DNA from: an uncultured Alphaproteobacteria bacterium
Lineage (GTDB): Bacteria > Pseudomonadota > Alphaproteobacteria > Caulobacterales > Caulobacteraceae
Reading direction: 5' to 3'
DNA: 64,000 nt
NCBI GenBank assembly: GCA_903860975.1
Contig: CAIOSI010000041.1
Location: 62,001-126,000 of the forward strand
Each line of letters begins with the position of its first letter. The stretch's first letter is position 1. The notes under the pieces were generated by a model, which saw only the letters and a program-made list of their open reading frames with translations, was not told where the DNA came from and did no database searches. Positions 17,689 through 26,890 of this stretch are shown here, piece by piece. Made by a program: the position numbers and the translations under genes.

Positions 17689-18180
17689 TTAGTGAAGCAT
17701 CGCTCGCGAAAGGCCGTCGCGTTCAAAGTCCCTGGGATAGGGGCCAGACCAAGCGATCTCCCAAGTGAATTTCATCAGGCCGACACCAGACATCCAAAGC
17801 TCTGCGTCGATGCAATCCAGTCGAAGCATAACCAGCCTGGGATCGCTGGGGCCCTCTGGCAGCCAGGCGTCAACCTTGGCGTTCCAGCGGCGAGATATCC
17901 GCCAGCTGTCCTGGGAGATACTGAGTTCTCCAGCGACGGAGACAAGCAATTCATCATCCTGCATGACGAACATGCACGGACCACCCTCGCCGATGGTGCG
18001 GACCAGATCTGTATCAGCGTGGGCGATGAACCACAGGCGTTTGCCTCGGCGCTCAACGAACGCGATCATGGGTTGGGCGTGCAGCCCCGACTTGGTGAGA
18101 CCGAGCATGCCAACGCCTCGCTTGGCAATTGCCTCCCATAGAAGGTTCTGGGTCTTATCGCCCTTTGCTTGGTTCGCCAT
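17689..18180 (-). CDS. Pyridoxamine 5'-phosphate oxidase-like flavoprotein
   Basis: 163 residues of the split-barrel FMN-binding fold, nearest to the general stress protein 26 group. Visible are GVGMLGLTKSGLHAQPMIAFVE, LWFIAHADTDLVR and CMFVMQDDELLVSVAGELSI, the order of strands in that family, ending with ELWMSGVGLMKFTWEIA. It probably binds a flavin or related cofactor in the cytoplasm; the substrate is unknown. It is a single gene in its own direction relative to spacing, 125 bases from the M13 peptidase. Confidence 0.8.
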   Translation of the reverse strand: MANQAKGDKTQNLLWEAIAKRGVGMLGLTKSGLHAQPMIAFVERRGKRLWFIAHADTDLVRTIGEGGPCMFVMQDDELLVSVAGELSISQDSWRISRRWNAKVDAWLPEGPSDPRLVMLRLDCIDAELWMSGVGLMKFTWEIAWSGPYPRDFERDGLSRAMLH

Positions 18181-18249
18181 GGAACGTTCCCCCGAAAGTT
18201 TTACTCAATGCGGTTGGCGCCCTCTCAAGGGGCACGTGGCCGCGCTAGG

Positions 18250-19209
18250 CTATTGGTGGGTGCTAATCATCGCTGAAGAGACCCAGCCCCGATTGCCGTT
18301 TTCATCGTCCACTTCCCACCAGATCCCGTTCTTCTGTCCGGTCGGATAGACCATATCGCCGGCGTTGAGACCGCGAACCTGCGCCGCCTGAGGTGAAGCC
18401 GACTTGCGCATCACGATGGCCTGCTTGACCGAATAGGCCTGAATGCCGGCGGCTTGGCTCACCTGTTCACCGGTCGGCGCATCGCGCTGCATATAATGGA
18501 CGAGTTCGATGAAGGCGTTGAAATAGGCGGCCGTGACGACCTTGCCGATGTCGGTGTTTGCGTACCCGCCGCCGGCCGCCGCTGCAAATCCGCTCCAGCC
18601 ATAGCCACCGCCGCCCGCACCGAACGAAATATCAGTCTTCTGAGCCGTGCCCTCGGCGACATAAAGCTGCTCGGTGGTTCGCGCATCGATCAGGGTGATC
18701 AGCGCCTGAGCTTCTGATTTCTTGGTACTGATCGACCCGGCGATCGCGCCCAAACCACCCAGATGCCGACCAAAGGCGCCCGCCAACGCGCCTATGTTGT
18801 TGCCGCCTGAGTTGGTGTTGGAGTTGGCAAGGTCGGGAACGATGAAGAAGTCCGCGCCAGCCACCTGTCCCTTGCCGATGTTGGATTCCCTCCGCAGGTC
18901 ACCGTTTCCGCTCAGCGCGGCTTCCTCATTGCGCATGGCGAGACCCGCGCCGCGATCGACGACCCGAAGACAGTTCGACCGCGATGCGAACAGTTTGATC
19001 AGCGACTCTGGATTGGACAGGCCAAGTCCCGTCCACCACTGCCGTTCCGGGTCCTTGATCGCCACCCGCCCAAGCGGCTTGGCGCATTGCGGAAGCTCAG
19101 GTGTGCCCGACGGCTTCTTCTTGTCCATTCCGTATTGGGCGAAGGCCGGTGAGGCTGAAAAAACGGCGGCGATGCTCATGGCCACGGCCGTCGAGACGAT
19201 CTTACGCAT
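18250..19209 (-). CDS. CsgG/HfaB-like exported protein with C-terminal SH3 domain
   Basis: 319 residues with a signal peptide (MRKIVSTAVAMSIAAVFSASPAFA). The middle resembles the CsgG superfamily: LIKLFASRSNCLRVVDRG, ADFFIVPDLAN, ITLIDARTTEQLYVAEGTAQ, and a glycine-rich run near residue 200. The last ~65 residues form an SH3-like module with MRKSASPQAAQVRGLNAGD and GIWWEVDDENGNRGWVSSAMI. In Caulobacter a CsgG-like protein, HfaB, secretes holdfast anchor proteins, but this one lacks an obvious lipobox, so an outer-membrane pore role is not shown. Confidence 0.75.
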   Translation of the reverse strand: MRKIVSTAVAMSIAAVFSASPAFAQYGMDKKKPSGTPELPQCAKPLGRVAIKDPERQWWTGLGLSNPESLIKLFASRSNCLRVVDRGAGLAMRNEEAALSGNGDLRRESNIGKGQVAGADFFIVPDLANSNTNSGGNNIGALAGAFGRHLGGLGAIAGSISTKKSEAQALITLIDARTTEQLYVAEGTAQKTDISFGAGGGGYGWSGFAAAAGGGYANTDIGKVVTAAYFNAFIELVHYMQRDAPTGEQVSQAAGIQAYSVKQAIVMRKSASPQAAQVRGLNAGDMVYPTGQKNGIWWEVDDENGNRGWVSSAMISTHQ

Positions 19210-19482
19210 GATTTTTTCTCAAGCAGAACAAGGTTAATCCTTGAGCAGACTAGACTCCATGTCGAAAAGCTTCAATTGCGCTCTCGCCTCAGGTGAACAT
19301 GTCCGCCTAAAAAGACCACATCTCCAATACTGCGGCGGCGACCAAATCTCCTTGTTCGCCTCATGGCGATTCTATCTGAGAGCCGCCATCAGAAAATTTT
19401 GGGCCTCAACCGCGGAAATCGGACCATCAAGACTTGAGCCTCAGACCTGTCCGCCCTAGCTCATCGCTTAAGGGAGTTGCTT

Positions 19483-19998
19483 ATGTTCAGTAAAACGCGC
19501 GGGGCCGCTCTGGCGCTTTTGATTGCCACACCCGTTGCCGCGATGCCTGCCGCGGCGCCGAAAGTGGGGATCGATAGTTTCGCGCAGCTCGCGACGCCCT
19601 TGCCTTATCCCTATGATGAAACGGCCAATGCCAATGCCGCTGTCGCAAAGGCCAAGCGCTTGGCTAGGACGTCGCACAAGCTTGTGATCATCGACCTGGG
19701 CGGAAATTGGTGCGGCGACTGTCGGATCCTGTCAGCGACCATGGACCGGCCGGAGCTGAAGCGTTTCCTCGATCGCCACTATGTAACCGTGCTGGTGGAT
19801 GTCGGGCGCTTCGACAAGAACCTGCAGATCCCAGCCCATTACGGCATCTCCGAGCGCCTCGAAGGCGTGCCCGCATTATTGATCGTCGATCCTAAAACCG
19901 ACAGACTGCTCGACGCCGGCCGCGTCTCGGCGCTGGAAGATGCCCGCAATATGACGCCCCAGGCGCTCGCCGATTGGCTGGCGCAATGGACGAGATAG
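19483..19998 (+). CDS. Exported thioredoxin-fold protein with WCGDC motif
   Basis: 171 residues. AGGGAG (19471-19476) lies 6 bases before the ATG at 19483. The N-terminus MFSKTRGAALALLIATPVAA is a signal peptide. The redox motif is W76-C77-G-D-C80 instead of the usual WCGPC; the cis-proline side is GVPALLIVDP. It probably handles disulfides in the periplasm. The D in place of P should change the redox potential. Its stop is two bases from the end of the convergent small gene. Confidence 0.82.
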   Translation: MFSKTRGAALALLIATPVAAMPAAAPKVGIDSFAQLATPLPYPYDETANANAAVAKAKRLARTSHKLVIIDLGGNWCGDCRILSATMDRPELKRFLDRHYVTVLVDVGRFDKNLQIPAHYGISERLEGVPALLIVDPKTDRLLDAGRVSALEDARNMTPQALADWLAQWTR

Positions 19999-19999
19999 T

Positions 20000-20284
20000 C
20001 TAGCTGGTCAGCCACCGCCGCGGATTGCGCCAACCCAGTTCACGAACCTCGCCTGGCGCTAATCCCAGGGTCTTCATTTTCGCCGCCGTCAGCGGCCGGA
20101 TCGCCTCGACAGGTTCTTGACCACGCAGGGGGCTTGAAGCGATGCGGCCAGTGCGGCCAGCCCAGTCAACGGCGGTCCATTCGGACTTGCCCTGATCCTC
20201 GTGGCCAACCGCGAAGTAATGGACCAGGGGCTTAGGCTCGCCTGTGACTTCCAACAGAACGCCGATCAGCCAGCCGCCTAACAT
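20000..20284 (-). CDS. Small hypothetical protein
   Basis: 94 residues, start ATG at 20284 preceded by GGAGGGG at 4-5 bases. Not recognised. The N-terminus (MLGGWLIGVLLEVTGEP) is moderately hydrophobic and the rest is soluble, with HYFAVGHEDQGKSEW and a C-terminal LGLAPGEVRELGWRNP that could form a small folded domain. Good ribosome site and codon use support a real gene; it converges on the thioredoxin-like gene. Confidence 0.6.
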   Translation of the reverse strand: MLGGWLIGVLLEVTGEPKPLVHYFAVGHEDQGKSEWTAVDWAGRTGRIASSPLRGQEPVEAIRPLTAAKMKTLGLAPGEVRELGWRNPRRWLTS

Positions 20285-20560
20285 TTGCCCCTCCGCGTCA
20301 ACGCCACCGAGACGCTTAGCCGTCCTACTTTATCAACGCCAGTTTGGTGGTCATGCCCCTCCGCGGGGCGTCTTGGATATGCCCTTGTTGCCGCCCGTAT
20401 CGTCTTCGGCGCGCGATGGGCTCGCATGGCTGAGGCTTTGCTGCAAACGTCGATCCATCTTCTGTCGGGCACGCGGTTGAATGCGCCCCAAACAGCCCTT
20501 AAGATAACGCTGATAGGTCAAACGTCATTCACGTTGGCCTCGGCTAAAGGAGAGTTTTTG

Positions 20561-20725
20561 ATGGCTGATCCGACTCCCACCGATCCCAAGGCTCCCGAGG
20601 CTGCGGCCGAGGGAGACATCCACGTCGCGCGTCCGCACCAGAAGGACAAAGGCAAGGTCGTGACGACCGCCTTCGGTGAGAAGATGTCCGGCGGCTTGGC
20701 TGACATCGCCGACGGCGACGACTGA
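20561..20725 (+). CDS. Very small hydrophilic protein
   Basis: 54 residues from the ATG at 20561, which has AAAGGAG about 8 bases upstream. The frame is open further 5' but without a coding-like character. The sequence is charged and Pro/Ala-rich at the start (MADPTPTDPKAPEAAAEGD) and ends GLADIADGDD. No family recognised; probably a disordered cytoplasmic protein. The 276 bases upstream (20285-20560) hold no other supported gene. Confidence 0.55.
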   Translation: MADPTPTDPKAPEAAAEGDIHVARPHQKDKGKVVTTAFGEKMSGGLADIADGDD

Positions 20726-20764
20726 TCCAAAAGCTTGGCCCGCGCGGCTTGCGCTGCGCGGCGC

Positions 20765-22441
20765 CTAGCGGTTGTCGTAAACGATCTGGCCGTCAATGAT
20801 GGTCAGAACGGCATGCCCCAGAGGTATCGAAGCTTCGGGTGCGGCCATCAGATCGACAGAGAATCCTGAAAAATCGGCACGTTTTCCAACGCTTATCGTG
20901 CCTAGATCGTTCTCTGCAAAGCGCGCATAGGCGGCCGATGCCGTGAACAGCTTCAGCGCCTCGGCGCGGCTGAGCTTCTCCTCTGGATGCCAGTTTGCAT
21001 CGGAGTAGCCCTTCAGATCCCTGCGCGCCACGGCCGCGTAGAACTCGATTAGAGGCGCTCCGCGCTCGACGGGCGCATCCGACCCACCGACCACCACGGC
21101 GCCGGAATTCAGCAGGCTTTTCCAGGCATAGGCACCTTTCAGGCGGTCTTTGCCCAGGCGCGCGATCGCAAAGTGGAAGTCGCCGATGGCGTGGCTAGCC
21201 TGCATAGAGGCGATCACAGAGTCTGTGCCGAAACGAGGGATGTCGGCTGGTCGCAGGATCTGGGCATGTTCAATCCGCCAGCGCGCCGCCTTGCCTTTTG
21301 CAGGATCGATCTTGAACGCCTCCTCATAGAGGTCGAGCGCCGTCGCGTTGCCCTGGTCGCCGATGGCGTGGGTCGAGACCTGGATGCCTGAAGCCAGTGC
21401 CTTTTTTAGCGCAGCGCGCATGACCTCTGGCTGAGTGATCAGCGTGCCCTTCAATGTCGGTGCATCGGAATAGGGCTCAAACAGGGCCGCACCGCGCGAT
21501 CCGAGCGCACCGTCCATATAAAGCTTGATGCCGCGCGTCGTGATCCGTCCGTCCGGCGTGGCGCGCGGTCCCGAGGCCAATAGGGGGGCCGCCTGGTCAT
21601 AGTCGACCATGTTGTAGACCCTGAGGCTCGCCTCGCCCGCCTTATCCATCTCCTCGAGAAGCGCCACGTCATCCATTCGCACGCTCATCGAATGGACGCC
21701 GGTCCAGCCATAGGCTGTTTCCACTTTCATGGCGGCGCGGAACTGGGCGAGCCGTCGTTCGCCAGTGGCCTTGGGCCTGATCGCGTTTACGAGGCCCTTG
21801 GCGTTGTCCACCAGCATTCCGGTGAGTCTGCCGTCAGGGCCCTTCAGGATCTGACCGCCAAATGGCGAAGGCGTCGCCTCGTCAATATGTGCCGCCATCA
21901 GGGCCGCGGTATTGGCGACAAGCGCGTGGCCGTCGGCGCGGGTCAGGATCACGGGAACCTCTGGGGCTGCGGCGTCGAGGTCCCCGCGCTCAAGGAAGCG
22001 TTGCTCGGGCCACCCGGTCTCGATCCAGCCTCGGCCGACAACCGTTCCTGTCGGTTTATGCTCTGCGACGTAGGCCTTCAGGCGCTTTATCACCTCTGCG
22101 GCCGATTTCGAGCCCTCTAGATTTAGCGTAAGTTCCCGATCGCCTATGCCATCGAGATGGGCGTGGCTATCTGTGAAGCCGGGAAAGAGCGAAGCGCCCT
22201 TGAGGTCGATGACCTTAGTTTTGGGTCCGATCAGCGACTGCGCGCCGGCCTTGCCGCCTGCAAACGCTATACGTCCATTGCTGACCGCAACGGCTTCGAC
22301 CTTCGGCGAAGCCTCCACGGCGGTGTAGATTGGCCCGCCCCAAATGACGAGTTCGGCTGCAGCCTTGGCGGCGGGCTGAGACCTGGCGAGCGGGGCGACG
22401 AGGACAAGACTGGCCGTCAGGCCAAGAAGGAATTTGGTCAT
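20765..22441 (-). CDS. Exported YtcJ-type metal-dependent amidohydrolase
   Basis: 558 residues with a signal peptide (MTKFLLGLTASLVLVAPLARS). The metal site starts with FPGFTDSHAHLDG near residue 90; a later GGSDAPVE carries the conserved aspartate, and histidines in STHAIGD and RIEHAQIL complete the set. The overall layout, including the final GKRADFSGFSVDL, is that of the YtcJ-like amidohydrolase group, whose substrates are mostly unknown amides or imides. It precedes the exported alpha/beta hydrolase of this strand only by order, with 43 bases between. Confidence 0.88.
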   Translation of the reverse strand: MTKFLLGLTASLVLVAPLARSQPAAKAAAELVIWGGPIYTAVEASPKVEAVAVSNGRIAFAGGKAGAQSLIGPKTKVIDLKGASLFPGFTDSHAHLDGIGDRELTLNLEGSKSAAEVIKRLKAYVAEHKPTGTVVGRGWIETGWPEQRFLERGDLDAAAPEVPVILTRADGHALVANTAALMAAHIDEATPSPFGGQILKGPDGRLTGMLVDNAKGLVNAIRPKATGERRLAQFRAAMKVETAYGWTGVHSMSVRMDDVALLEEMDKAGEASLRVYNMVDYDQAAPLLASGPRATPDGRITTRGIKLYMDGALGSRGAALFEPYSDAPTLKGTLITQPEVMRAALKKALASGIQVSTHAIGDQGNATALDLYEEAFKIDPAKGKAARWRIEHAQILRPADIPRFGTDSVIASMQASHAIGDFHFAIARLGKDRLKGAYAWKSLLNSGAVVVGGSDAPVERGAPLIEFYAAVARRDLKGYSDANWHPEEKLSRAEALKLFTASAAYARFAENDLGTISVGKRADFSGFSVDLMAAPEASIPLGHAVLTIIDGQIVYDNR

Positions 22442-22484
22442 GGAGATTAGCTAGCCGTCCTGACCATCTCGCGCCAAGGCTTCT

Positions 22485-23894
22485 TCAGGGCAAGGTGTGC
22501 GTCACGACCCAATTGACCATCAGGTCCAGCGCCGTCGGTGCGATCGTTTCTTCGATTCGCATATATTCCAACGGTGCGCCGGTGCCGGCTGTCTGGAACA
22601 GGTGATTGAGCCCTGGAAGCTCCACCACCGTGGCGTCGGGATTGTCCTTTAGAGCCGCGCGGATCGCTGGCAGGCTCTGTTTGGAAATCACTTGAACATC
22701 CTTGTCGCCGTTCAGCGCCAGCACGGGGACCTTCAATTTCGTCAACGTCGGCTGTGGGTCATAGGCGATGAACCAAGCAAACCAGGCCGATGCGAGTTGC
22801 TTTACGCTCGCTGCGGCGGCTTGCGCGGTCATACCATTATCGGTGAAGATTTTTGCAGCGTCAGCCTGGCCCTGTGCTGGGTCCGCGGCATTGGAAAGCG
22901 TTTTTAACACGCGATCCATGATGACCTCGTTTCGCGCAATAGCTTCCGGCGCGACACCCGCCGTCCGCGCCACGGCTTCGCGTTGGGCGACCATCAGGTC
23001 ACGGATCGCAACGCCCGGTCCCGCCATCATCACCACGAAAGCCACGCCGCGATCCTTGAGAGCGACCATCGGGCCAATCAGGCCGCCTTCGCTGTGACCG
23101 ATCAAACCTAATCGGTTGGCATCGATTTCCGGCCGGCTGCGAAGGTAAGCGAGGGCTGCTTGCGTATCGACGGCGAAGTCCAAGGTCGTGGCTTTGGAAA
23201 AGTCGCCCGTAGATTTCCCAAAGCCCCGGTCGTCGTCGCGCAGAACCGCGATCCCATGGCGCGACAGTGCATCAGCAAGCACCAGGAACGGCTTGTGATC
23301 CATGATCGTCTCATCTCGATCCTGGGCCCCGGAGCCGGTAATCAGAACGACGGCTGGGAATGGGCCCTTGCCGGAGGGAATGGTTAGCGTTCCAGCCAAA
23401 CGCACCCCCGGGGCACTGTCGAAGCTCACGTCTTCGGCGCGATAGGGGAACGGCGGTTTGGGCGTCTGCGGGCGTTGGCGTGCTTCAGGCCTGCCCTTGG
23501 TTAGGATCAGGGGACCAGAATTGCCCTGGGTCCAGACGCCGACCCAGGCGCTTTGCGATCGATCCCAATGAGCCTCGAAGCGGCCGTGAATCCGTTCGCT
23601 TGAGAAGATCAGTCGGTCATTTTCCATTGTCACCGAGTCCAAGGGCAGCGCGCCAGGCATCTGATCTGGGCTGGAAAGCGCGCCTTGGTAGCCACCGCCA
23701 GGCTTTGGCGTAATTGTGATGCCGATGCGCATCTCGCTCAGGGCGTTGGCGAGCACGCCGTGCCATTCGCCAACCGCCTCCTGTGCATGCGCCGCGCCGG
23801 CCAGCACCACATCCATCGCCAGCAGCGCTACGGTCATGGATGCGATCCACACTGTGAGCTTGCGTATCATCGTCAGCACCCCGATCTTGGACAT
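22485..23894 (-). CDS. Exported alpha/beta hydrolase with N-terminal beta domain
   Basis: 469 residues from 23894; the ATG at 23870 (MIRKLTVWIASMT) may be the true start since it begins the signal peptide. Residues ~40-130 form a lipocalin-like or DUF3887-type beta domain (GEWHGVLANALSEMRIG). The hydrolase part has VVLITGSGAQDRDET, DDRGFGKS, the nucleophile in LGLIGHSEGGLIGP and a late histidine in LPGLNHLFQ. The enzyme probably cleaves esters or peptides in the periplasm. It follows the slipin gene by 30 bases on the same strand and may belong to the GntR-slipin operon. Confidence 0.85.
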   Translation of the reverse strand: MSKIGVLTMIRKLTVWIASMTVALLAMDVVLAGAAHAQEAVGEWHGVLANALSEMRIGITITPKPGGGYQGALSSPDQMPGALPLDSVTMENDRLIFSSERIHGRFEAHWDRSQSAWVGVWTQGNSGPLILTKGRPEARQRPQTPKPPFPYRAEDVSFDSAPGVRLAGTLTIPSGKGPFPAVVLITGSGAQDRDETIMDHKPFLVLADALSRHGIAVLRDDDRGFGKSTGDFSKATTLDFAVDTQAALAYLRSRPEIDANRLGLIGHSEGGLIGPMVALKDRGVAFVVMMAGPGVAIRDLMVAQREAVARTAGVAPEAIARNEVIMDRVLKTLSNAADPAQGQADAAKIFTDNGMTAQAAAASVKQLASAWFAWFIAYDPQPTLTKLKVPVLALNGDKDVQVISKQSLPAIRAALKDNPDATVVELPGLNHLFQTAGTGAPLEYMRIEETIAPTALDLMVNWVVTHTLP

Positions 23895-23924
23895 GGGTTA
23901 GCGTTGCTTGCGTTCGGTGCGCCC

Positions 23925-24893
23925 CTAGCCGCGAGGCGTCGGCTGGGCGAGCGGTGGCTCCGGATCCGGGGTTGGCTTGTTCTGGGCGCTCATCGCCGCC
24001 TGGGTCAGGCCCAGCAGCCCGCCTGGATTCATGGCGTCGACCATGGCCGTCGGCATCAGGATCGTTGCGCCACGCTCCTTTGTGGTCTCGTAGATAATGT
24101 TCATCGCGCGAAGTTGCAGAGCCGCGGGGCTTTGCGCGTAGATATCCGCGGCTTCGACAAACTTCTGGGCGACGGCGAGTTCGGCTTGACCCAGGTGGAT
24201 CCGGGCGGCGGCCTCCCGCTGGGCTTGGGCCTCGCGGCTCATCGCGTCTTGCAAGGCGGCTGGAACTCCAATGTCGCGGATCTCGACAGAGATTGCGGTG
24301 ACACCCCACTCTGCCGTCTTGCGCCCGATCTCTTCGCGCAGCATCTCGTCGCCGTGTTTGCGGTCTGAGAGCAGCGTCGAGAGCAGGGATGAGCCGACCA
24401 TTTCGCGCAATGAGGTTTGGGCCACTCGGCTGATCGCGGAACGGTAGTCCGTGATCTCCAGCGCGGCACGCTCAGGGTCGTGGATCTGCCAGAACACCAC
24501 GGCGTCCACATCGACAGGCACGGTGTCCTTGGAGAGCGCCTGTTCGGCGTTAAACTCAGTCGTCTGAATCCGCTGATCCAGCCAATAAACCACCTGGTCT
24601 ATGACCGGAACGATGACGAAGAGGCCAGGCCCGGAGACGCTCTGCAGCCGCCCTAGCCGCAAAACGACCGCGCGCTCCCAATGGTTGGCCATTTTCAGCG
24701 ACGATGGCACCAGCACACCGATCAGCGCCAGGACGCCAGCCACCCAGAAATAGGCGACGCTGGACTTCCGCGCGCCTTCTTCGGCGGCGAGGCCAGCCAA
24801 CAACAGTAGAATTGCAGCGATCAACGCCGCCGTTGGATTTCCACCTCGGTCCCGTTGTCCGGGCAGATTCATTGTGAAGCCAGGCATACTCAT
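23925..24893 (-). CDS. Slipin-type SPFH/band 7 membrane protein
   Basis: 322 residues. Two hydrophobic segments (AALIAAILLLLAGLAAE and FWVAGVLALIGVLVP) are followed by the band 7 domain: WERAVVLRLGRLQSVSGPG, RIQTTEFNAEQALSKDTVPVD, SLREMVGSSLLSTLLSDR and a long charged helix with AQAQREAAARI. This matches bacterial slipins, which assemble into rings in the membrane and organise microdomains or protect proteases. There is no adjacent NfeD gene. The start overlaps the stop of the GntR regulator (ATGA), so expression is coupled to it. Confidence 0.9.
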   Translation of the reverse strand: MSMPGFTMNLPGQRDRGGNPTAALIAAILLLLAGLAAEEGARKSSVAYFWVAGVLALIGVLVPSSLKMANHWERAVVLRLGRLQSVSGPGLFVIVPVIDQVVYWLDQRIQTTEFNAEQALSKDTVPVDVDAVVFWQIHDPERAALEITDYRSAISRVAQTSLREMVGSSLLSTLLSDRKHGDEMLREEIGRKTAEWGVTAISVEIRDIGVPAALQDAMSREAQAQREAAARIHLGQAELAVAQKFVEAADIYAQSPAALQLRAMNIIYETTKERGATILMPTAMVDAMNPGGLLGLTQAAMSAQNKPTPDPEPPLAQPTPRG

Positions 24894-25297
24894 GAGCTCT
24901 TCTCCTGATCTGCGGCGAGGACCGCGATTCGTTTCGTCAGCGCCAAAGGATCGATCCCAAGCGCAGCGGCGGCGGCCAATATCTGGCGCGCCAATTTGTC
25001 GGTTTCGATCTCGTGGGCCGAACCTTGCAGGGCGGGCGGCGGTTCGGCGACAAAGCTGCCGCGACCGCGAACAAGTCTCAGCGCGCCCAGCCGCTCAAGC
25101 TCGTCGTAGGCGTGGCGCACCGTATTTAGGTCGACCCTCAGAGCTACAGCCACCTGCCGCATCGTCGGCATTTGGTCGCCCGACGTCAGCCGGCCTGCGC
25201 CCATTGCCCGCAGGAATTGCTCGCGCAGTTGCACATAGATCGGCACGCCCGTCGGCTCGATCCGCAGCGTCGCAAGGATTTGATCCTGTGTATGCAT
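24890..25297 (-). CDS. GntR-family repressor, YtrA-like short form
   Basis: 135 residues from the ATG at 25297; a TTG four codons upstream is less likely. The winged helix is PTGVPIYVQLREQFLRAMG then MRQVAVALRVDLNTVRHAYDELERLG and LRLVRGRGSFVAE. Only ~60 residues follow, too few for a ligand-binding FadR or UTRA domain, which is typical of the YtrA branch that controls adjacent membrane or transport genes. A perfect 14-base palindrome overlaps its start codon, suggesting autorepression. It is translationally coupled to the slipin gene. Confidence 0.87.
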   Translation of the reverse strand: MHTQDQILATLRIEPTGVPIYVQLREQFLRAMGAGRLTSGDQMPTMRQVAVALRVDLNTVRHAYDELERLGALRLVRGRGSFVAEPPPALQGSAHEIETDKLARQILAAAAALGIDPLALTKRIAVLAADQEKSS

Positions 25298-25301
25298 ACA
25301 C
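25288..25301. promoter_or_regulatory. Palindromic operator at the GntR start codon
   Basis: GTGTATGCATACAC is a perfect palindrome covering the regulator's ATG. A further half-site TCATACA follows at 25302-25308. A YtrA-type regulator bound here would block its own transcription or translation start and that of the coupled slipin gene. Confidence 0.6.
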
Positions 25302-25609
25302 TCATACAATATGCTTGCAGCTCACGGTGTCAAATCGGCCCTGTGATTTTGTCGATGAGTGAACGCTGCGGCAGGGTGAGGCGCCCTTCCCAACGGGGCT
25401 TTGAATTGGCGCATCCCTGGAGCGCAGACAGGAAGAATATGCGAGTTGCGCTCGGTCGTTGCCGTGGCGACTGACGACCTCGTGCGCCTGCCAGATCATC
25501 AAATCAGCCCAGGCTTCATCCGAGCGCCCAACCTAAGCCGAACTCGCCCCACGTTCGTTGCACCGATCCGACGAGGCGATCGCGGCGGCTGTTAAGGCGC
25601 GCGCAAGCG
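25302..25609. other. Intergenic region upstream of the GntR gene
   Basis: About 300 bases between the GntR start and the end of the upstream same-strand regulator gene. Open frames here are short and lack ribosome sites. It must hold the GntR promoter; besides the palindrome at its left edge nothing definite was seen. Confidence 0.5.
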
Positions 25610-26890
25610 CTACCCGGCCGGGAAACTCAAGTTGGGTTGCGCGGTCCAGGGGTCTATGCGGCTGCGAGGTGCGGCGATGATCAGGTGACCGCCCAGGCTG
25701 GAACGTCCCATGCCTTCGGCTTCGTAAAGCGCCTCGAAGTTCTCGGCGCCGCCGTCACTGGCTTTCAGCACCTTCAGGGCGTCTGGATTGGCCATCGCTT
25801 CGGCCGCCTCTTGCAGGCCCGTGTCGCGCGCACCGGCGATCACCACGATGCGATTGCCCGATGGCCCCCGGAAGGATGCCACATAGCCATAGTCGCGCCG
25901 GTTGGATTCGCCCTGGCTAGGGCCTCCGCCTTGGCTGACGTAGCGGCGGTGAGAGACCCCATCGACCATCTCGTCATAGGTCTCGCCGACAGAAAATCTC
26001 GAGGCGGCGAAAACGGGGTCGCGCAATATGCCAAGTCCGCTCAGGTAGCCCAGGTAGACGATGTTGTTGCGCTTGAGCATCTCCGGCGTCAGGTCGGACG
26101 CCATCACAACGTGCGGGCTTCCTTCGTGCGCCGCCCCGCGAGAGACCAGCGGCACGATGCTTCGCAGCGCAAACGCTGCGCCGACAGGCAGATAGTAGAG
26201 GTCCAGGTCGCGGAAGCGACCCATCGCCTTGGGATTGTCCATCAACCAATCGTCGAGGTCGGCGGAGGAGTTAATGGAGTACTGGCGGATCAGCCGATTA
26301 ACGCCGGCGGCCTCGTCGATTTCGCCGAAGATGTAATAGTCACCGACCACCAGGAGCGTTGGCGTGTCACTCATCAGGAGTGACGCCCAGGGCGCGCTGG
26401 TCTGCACCCTGGCCAGTCCCCGTTCAGCCCCATGCGTCGTCCAGAAAGCCGCCCAGGCAGCGATATTTAACAGAGCCAGCAGTGCGGCGCCGGCGATGGC
26501 GTAGGGCTGCCAGCGACGAGACGGTGCGGCCTGCGAGGTCGCCGCGTCCGCCCGCGGCCCAGCGACCATCCGGTATTCACCCTTCGGGATCGACAGACAA
26601 ACGGCCTCTTCGCAGCCTGGTCCGGCGTAGAATTCGTCGAGCTTACGGCGCAGGCGGTGAACCGCCACGCGCACCGAGGCATCCTGAGAGCCATCGAAGG
26701 CCGAGGTCCTTCCGAACACCGCAGCCGCCACCTCAAATTCCTTCGGCCGGGAGCCCGCGCAGGCGCATTGCGCCAGATAGTCGAAGAGCCGGTTCAACCC
26801 GTCGGATCGTCCGAGCGCCTGGCGCGCACGCAGGCGTGCCGCCAACTCTGCGATTTCGTCGCTGCCGCCGTCGTGAATTTCATGCGACAA
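25610..26890 (-). CDS. Membrane-anchored winged-helix (ToxR/CadC-like) regulator
   Basis: 426 residues, TTG start. Residues ~25-110 form a winged-helix DNA-binding domain of the type NRLFDYLAQCA, EVAAAVFGRTSAFDGSQDA, VRVAVHRLRRKLDEFY. A single membrane helix (YAIAGAALLALLNIAAWAA, ~133-151) follows and the remaining ~270 residues should be periplasmic, with LLVVGDYYIFGE and RNNIVYLGYLSGLG. This one-component layout senses an envelope signal and acts directly on DNA. It is divergent from the cytochrome c'-like gene at 26995 and the 104 bases between them are the obvious target. Confidence 0.78.
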   Translation of the reverse strand: MSHEIHDGGSDEIAELAARLRARQALGRSDGLNRLFDYLAQCACAGSRPKEFEVAAAVFGRTSAFDGSQDASVRVAVHRLRRKLDEFYAGPGCEEAVCLSIPKGEYRMVAGPRADAATSQAAPSRRWQPYAIAGAALLALLNIAAWAAFWTTHGAERGLARVQTSAPWASLLMSDTPTLLVVGDYYIFGEIDEAAGVNRLIRQYSINSSADLDDWLMDNPKAMGRFRDLDLYYLPVGAAFALRSIVPLVSRGAAHEGSPHVVMASDLTPEMLKRNNIVYLGYLSGLGILRDPVFAASRFSVGETYDEMVDGVSHRRYVSQGGGPSQGESNRRDYGYVASFRGPSGNRIVVIAGARDTGLQEAAEAMANPDALKVLKASDGGAENFEALYEAEGMGRSSLGGHLIIAAPRSRIDPWTAQPNLSFPAG

